DNA of 36,635 bases. Source: Phycisphaeraceae bacterium (GTDB lineage Bacteria > Planctomycetota > Phycisphaerae > Phycisphaerales > Zrk34). Positions 33,845 through 36,635 of this stretch are shown in pieces. The DNA is taken from NCBI GenBank assembly GCA_028282685.1, contig JANQHK010000124.1, forward strand, positions 1-36,635, written 5' to 3'. The notes beneath the pieces were generated by a model. That model saw nothing but the letters and a program-made list of their open reading frames with translations, searched no databases and was not told the origin of the DNA. Made by a program: the position numbers and the translations under genes. The first letter of the stretch is position 1; each line of letters starts with the position of its first letter.

Positions 33845-36635
33845 TCACGTCGCCATCTCGGCCTCGACCGGCGCGTGTTCGTCGGATTTGTGTCCGACGA
33901 GCAGGACGCGGATGTCTTCGACGATCATGTATATCGTTGGCACGAGAATGAGCGTAATGACGGTGGCGAACAGCACGCCGAAGCTGAGCGAGACGGCCAT
34001 GGGAATCAGAAACTGCGCCTGGAGCGACGTTTCCAGCACCATGGGCAGCAGGCCGAAGAAGGTTGTCATGGTGGTCAGCAGGATCGGGCGGAAACGTCGC
34101 GTACCGGAGTGTTCGACCACCTCGAGCAGCGGAATGCCCTGCCGGCGCTCGCGGTTGATCAGGTCGATTATGATCAGCGAATCGTTCACCACCACGCCCG
34201 TCAGCGCGACCACGCCGAAGAAACTCATGAAGCTGAACGGGATGCCCATCGTCTTGTGCCCGACCACCGCACCGACCAGTCCGAACGGAATGGCGGCCAT
34301 CACGATGACCGGCTGGATATAACTGCGGAACTGCACCGCGAGCAATCCGTAGATCGCCAGCAGCGCGATCACGAAGTTCGCCTTCAGCGATCCCATGGCC
34401 TTGTTGCGCTCGCGCTGTTCGCCTTCCATGTCCCAGGTCAGGCCGGGATGCTCGTTGACCAGCGCGGGCAGAACGGTTTGCCGCAGGGCGTTGTTGATCT
34501 CGGTGGAATTGCCGACGGACTCATCGACATCGGCGGTGACGGCGACGGTGCGCTTGCGGTCGGTGCGGTTGATGACGGCATAGCCGCGCCCGCGATCGAT
34601 TTCCGCCACGTCCAGGAAGGGCACTTCCGTTCCGTCATCCAGGCGAACGCGCAAATCGTCCAGCACCCCGAGCGAATTGCGCTCATCTTCGGGATAGCGG
34701 ACCATCACCTTCACTTCGTAACGGTCGCGCTGGACGCGCTGCGCTTCCAGGCCGTAGAACGCGCCGCGCACCTGCATGGCCAGGGTTTCGCGGCGCAATC
34801 CCAACCGCTTGCCCAGATCGCTGACATCGGTGACTTCGATCTGCGGCTTGCCTTCGACGAAGTTGTCGGTGATTTCGCGCACGCCGGCGTATTCGACCAG
34901 CGTTTCCTTGAGTTCCTCGACGGAGCGCAACAGCGTGTCGTGATCGCGGTGGGCCAGTTCCACGTTGATCTTCTCACCGGAGTTGAGCAGGCGGCTTGAA
35001 AACTTCAGCGACACCGTACCCGGAATTTCGCCCACCTTATTGCGCCACTCCCGGAGCATTTTTTCCGAGGAGATCGGCCGGCCGTTCTTATCGTTGCGCT
35101 GTTCGCTGGGCAGCAGCTCGATGTTCACTTCGCCCAGGTGGCCGCCCGATCCGGTTCCGCCGGTTCCGCCGGCGTCACGCCGGGCCTGATCGCCGAAGGG
35201 ATGCCCGCCGATGACCGTGATCCGCCCCATGACCAGCGGCGGCGCATCGTCGGCCATCTGCTTTTCATACTTCTCGAGAATCGTTTCCGCCTCGGCCTCG
35301 ATCTGCAGCATGATCTGCTCGGTCTTTTCGGCCGGGGTGCCGCGCGGCATCTCCAACGCCACGACCATGTTGTCCGCTTCGACATCCGGGAAAAATACGC
35401 TTGGGAGAAAACCACCGCCGACGAATCCGCCGGTCAGCATCAATACCCCGAAGGCCATCGCAATCGTCGCATACCGCCAGCGCATGGCCACGCCCAGCGT
35501 CGGGCGATACAGGTGTTCGATCACCCACTCCAGGTTTCGGCGGAACCAACCCTGCACCCGGGCGACCGGTCCGCCGCGCCCCCCCACGGTCTTTCCGCTG
35601 CTCAGGTGCGCAGGAAGCACCAGCAACGCTTCAACCAGCGACAGGATCAACACGCTGATCACCACGATGGGGATGACGCGCAGGATTTGTCCCCACGTCC
35701 CTTCGCTGTAGACCAGCGGAAGGAAGGCGACGACCGTGGTGCCGATGGCCAGGAAGACCGGCTGGGCCATCTCGCGCGCACCTCGGATGGCCGCATCGAG
35801 CGGCGCCAGCCCGCGTTGTCGATAGGCGAACACGTTTTCACCGACCACAATCGCATCGTCGACCACGATCCCCAGCACCACGATGAACGCAAACAGCGAA
35901 ATCATGTTCACCGATACATCAAACGTCGGCAGCAGGATGAATGCCCCCAGGAACGACATGGCGATGCCCATCGTGGTCCAGAACGCCAGCCGCAGATCGA
36001 GGAACAGCGCCAGGCAGAGGAATACCAGCGTCAGACCGATCGCCGCGTTGCGAAGCAGCAGATTGATGCGGCTCTTGAGAATCGCCGAACGGTCGAGCAG
36101 GGTGTCGATGGAAACGCCCTCGGGCAATTCGGCGCGTTTCACCTCAACGTATTCCATCAGCATGTTGGCGATTTCCAGCGCGCCCTGGTCGCCCACGCGA
36201 TACACGTTCAGCAGCGCGGCGGGTTGGCCGTTGAACCGGCCGAACAGATCGGTGTCTTCAAATTGATCGATCACGGTGGCGACGTCGCGCAGCAGGACCT
36301 GCGTTCCGTTGGGATCGCTGCGCACGACGATGGTTTCAAAATCGCGCGCCCAGTAGCGCTGCCCGGTGGTGCGGACGAGGATTTCCGCGCCGCGCGTCTT
36401 GATCTCGCCGGCGGGAAGATCGATCGAGCCGCGCCGCACCGCATCGGCCACCTGCCCGAAGCTCAGCCCATACTTGCGCAGATCGGTCTCGGACACTTCC
36501 ACGGAGATTTCATATGGCGGAATGCCCTCGATGGTGACCGTGCTGATTTCCGAGTTCGGCCGCACCTTGGCGACCAGTTTGCCGAGGTTGGTTTGGGGCT
36601 GCGCGTGCTGCGCCGCGGCGCCGGAGGTCAGCTCG
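33845..36635 (-). CDS. RND-family efflux transporter (AcrB-like), partial
   Basis: About 929 residues of an RND permease, still open at the right edge of the window; full members are about 1,030 residues, so roughly 100 or more N-terminal residues are missing. The first visible part is the pore/docking domain (ISTVTIEGIPPYEISVEV). Membrane segment 4 carries the proton-relay pair in GIVVDDAIVVGENVF. In TM10 the sequence GVVVNDSLIIID stands where AcrB has AKNAILIVE, so the AcrB lysine is replaced and an Asp is present, as in another HAE1-like subfamily. A Gly-rich insertion (GGTGGTGSGGHLG) lies in the second periplasmic loop. It would work with a membrane-fusion protein and an outer-membrane channel, presumably encoded to the right. 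Substrate unknown. Confidence 0.94.
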   Translation of the reverse strand, partial: ELTSGAAAQHAQPQTNLGKLVAKVRPNSEISTVTIEGIPPYEISVEVSETDLRKYGLSFGQVADAVRRGSIDLPAGEIKTRGAEILVRTTGQRYWARDFETIVVRSDPNGTQVLLRDVATVIDQFEDTDLFGRFNGQPAALLNVYRVGDQGALEIANMLMEYVEVKRAELPEGVSIDTLLDRSAILKSRINLLLRNAAIGLTLVFLCLALFLDLRLAFWTTMGIAMSFLGAFILLPTFDVSVNMISLFAFIVVLGIVVDDAIVVGENVFAYRQRGLAPLDAAIRGAREMAQPVFLAIGTTVVAFLPLVYSEGTWGQILRVIPIVVISVLILSLVEALLVLPAHLSSGKTVGGRGGPVARVQGWFRRNLEWVIEHLYRPTLGVAMRWRYATIAMAFGVLMLTGGFVGGGFLPSVFFPDVEADNMVVALEMPRGTPAEKTEQIMLQIEAEAETILEKYEKQMADDAPPLVMGRITVIGGHPFGDQARRDAGGTGGTGSGGHLGEVNIELLPSEQRNDKNGRPISSEKMLREWRNKVGEIPGTVSLKFSSRLLNSGEKINVELAHRDHDTLLRSVEELKETLVEYAGVREITDNFVEGKPQIEVTDVSDLGKRLGLRRETLAMQVRGAFYGLEAQRVQRDRYEVKVMVRYPEDERNSLGVLDDLRVRLDDGTEVPFLDVAEIDRGRGYAVINRTDRKRTVAVTADVDESVGNSTEINNALRQTVLPALVNEHPGLTWDMEGEQRERNKAMGSLKANFVIALLAIYGLLAVQFRSYIQPVIVMAAIPFGLVGAVVGHKTMGIPFSFMSFFGVVALTGVVVNDSLIIIDLINRERRQGIPLLEVVEHSGTRRFRPILLTTMTTFFGLLPMVLETSLQAQFLIPMAVSLSFGVLFATVITLILVPTIYMIVEDIRVLLVGHKSDEHAPVEAEMAT

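Noticed and set aside
33356-34999. A 547-codon open frame on the plus strand
   Set aside because: Antisense to hslV and the RND gene; composition is His/Gln/Asp-rich nonsense typical of shadow frames.

Overview
The window is a GC-rich, gene-dense stretch of a Gram-negative, envelope-rich bacterium. Heptosyltransferase, a GmhB-type phosphatase, lipoprotein, RND efflux, type IV pilus, RHS-core and fibro-slime genes together suggest a planctomycete of the Phycisphaerae type. That assignment is an inference from gene content and protein style; no rRNA or other taxonomic marker is present. Apart from repeats, no insertion sequence, prophage or CRISPR array was seen.

Layout. 1-500: the start of an unrecognised minus-strand gene and a tRNA-Ser(GGA). 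508-1782: an AI-2E-family membrane permease. 2040-3815: an AT-richer islet with a secreted, stand-alone RHS-core protein and a TPR protein. 3935-4903: a VanZ-family membrane protein. 5150-16392: a cyclic-di-GMP (GEMM-I) riboswitch followed by a tightly packed ten-gene type IV pilus/pseudopilus operon (pilM, pilN-, pilO-, pilP-like, pilB/gspE, pilT, pilC, and three prepilin-like genes). 16653-17408: a secreted fibro-slime-domain protein ending at a strong terminator. 17601-21275 (minus): a lipoprotein, glmS and a metallophosphoesterase. 21348-23725: cydAB, the bd oxidase. 23887-27223 (minus): an L,D-transpeptidase, 5-formyl-THF cyclo-ligase and rarA. 27234-31869 (minus): a sugar/LPS group of two glycosyltransferases, a GmhB-like phosphatase fused to a membrane anchor, and a glycosidase-like protein with a frameshifted 3' end. 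31900-33185: folA-thyA. 33257-36635: hslV and the 3' part of an RND efflux pump.

How the parts may work together. The pilus operon carries its own c-di-GMP sensor in the leader RNA, its ATPase has a degenerate MshEN (c-di-GMP-binding type) N-terminus, and its large PilX-like protein carries EF-hand/dockerin-like calcium loops. The fibro-slime gene next door shares a 13/14-base promoter-like motif with the riboswitch leader, so the two units may be co-expressed as one surface-attachment programme. Major pilin, secretin and prepilin peptidase are not in the window. Several intergenic gaps hold palindromes and octamer tandem repeats that look like dispersed genomic repeats.
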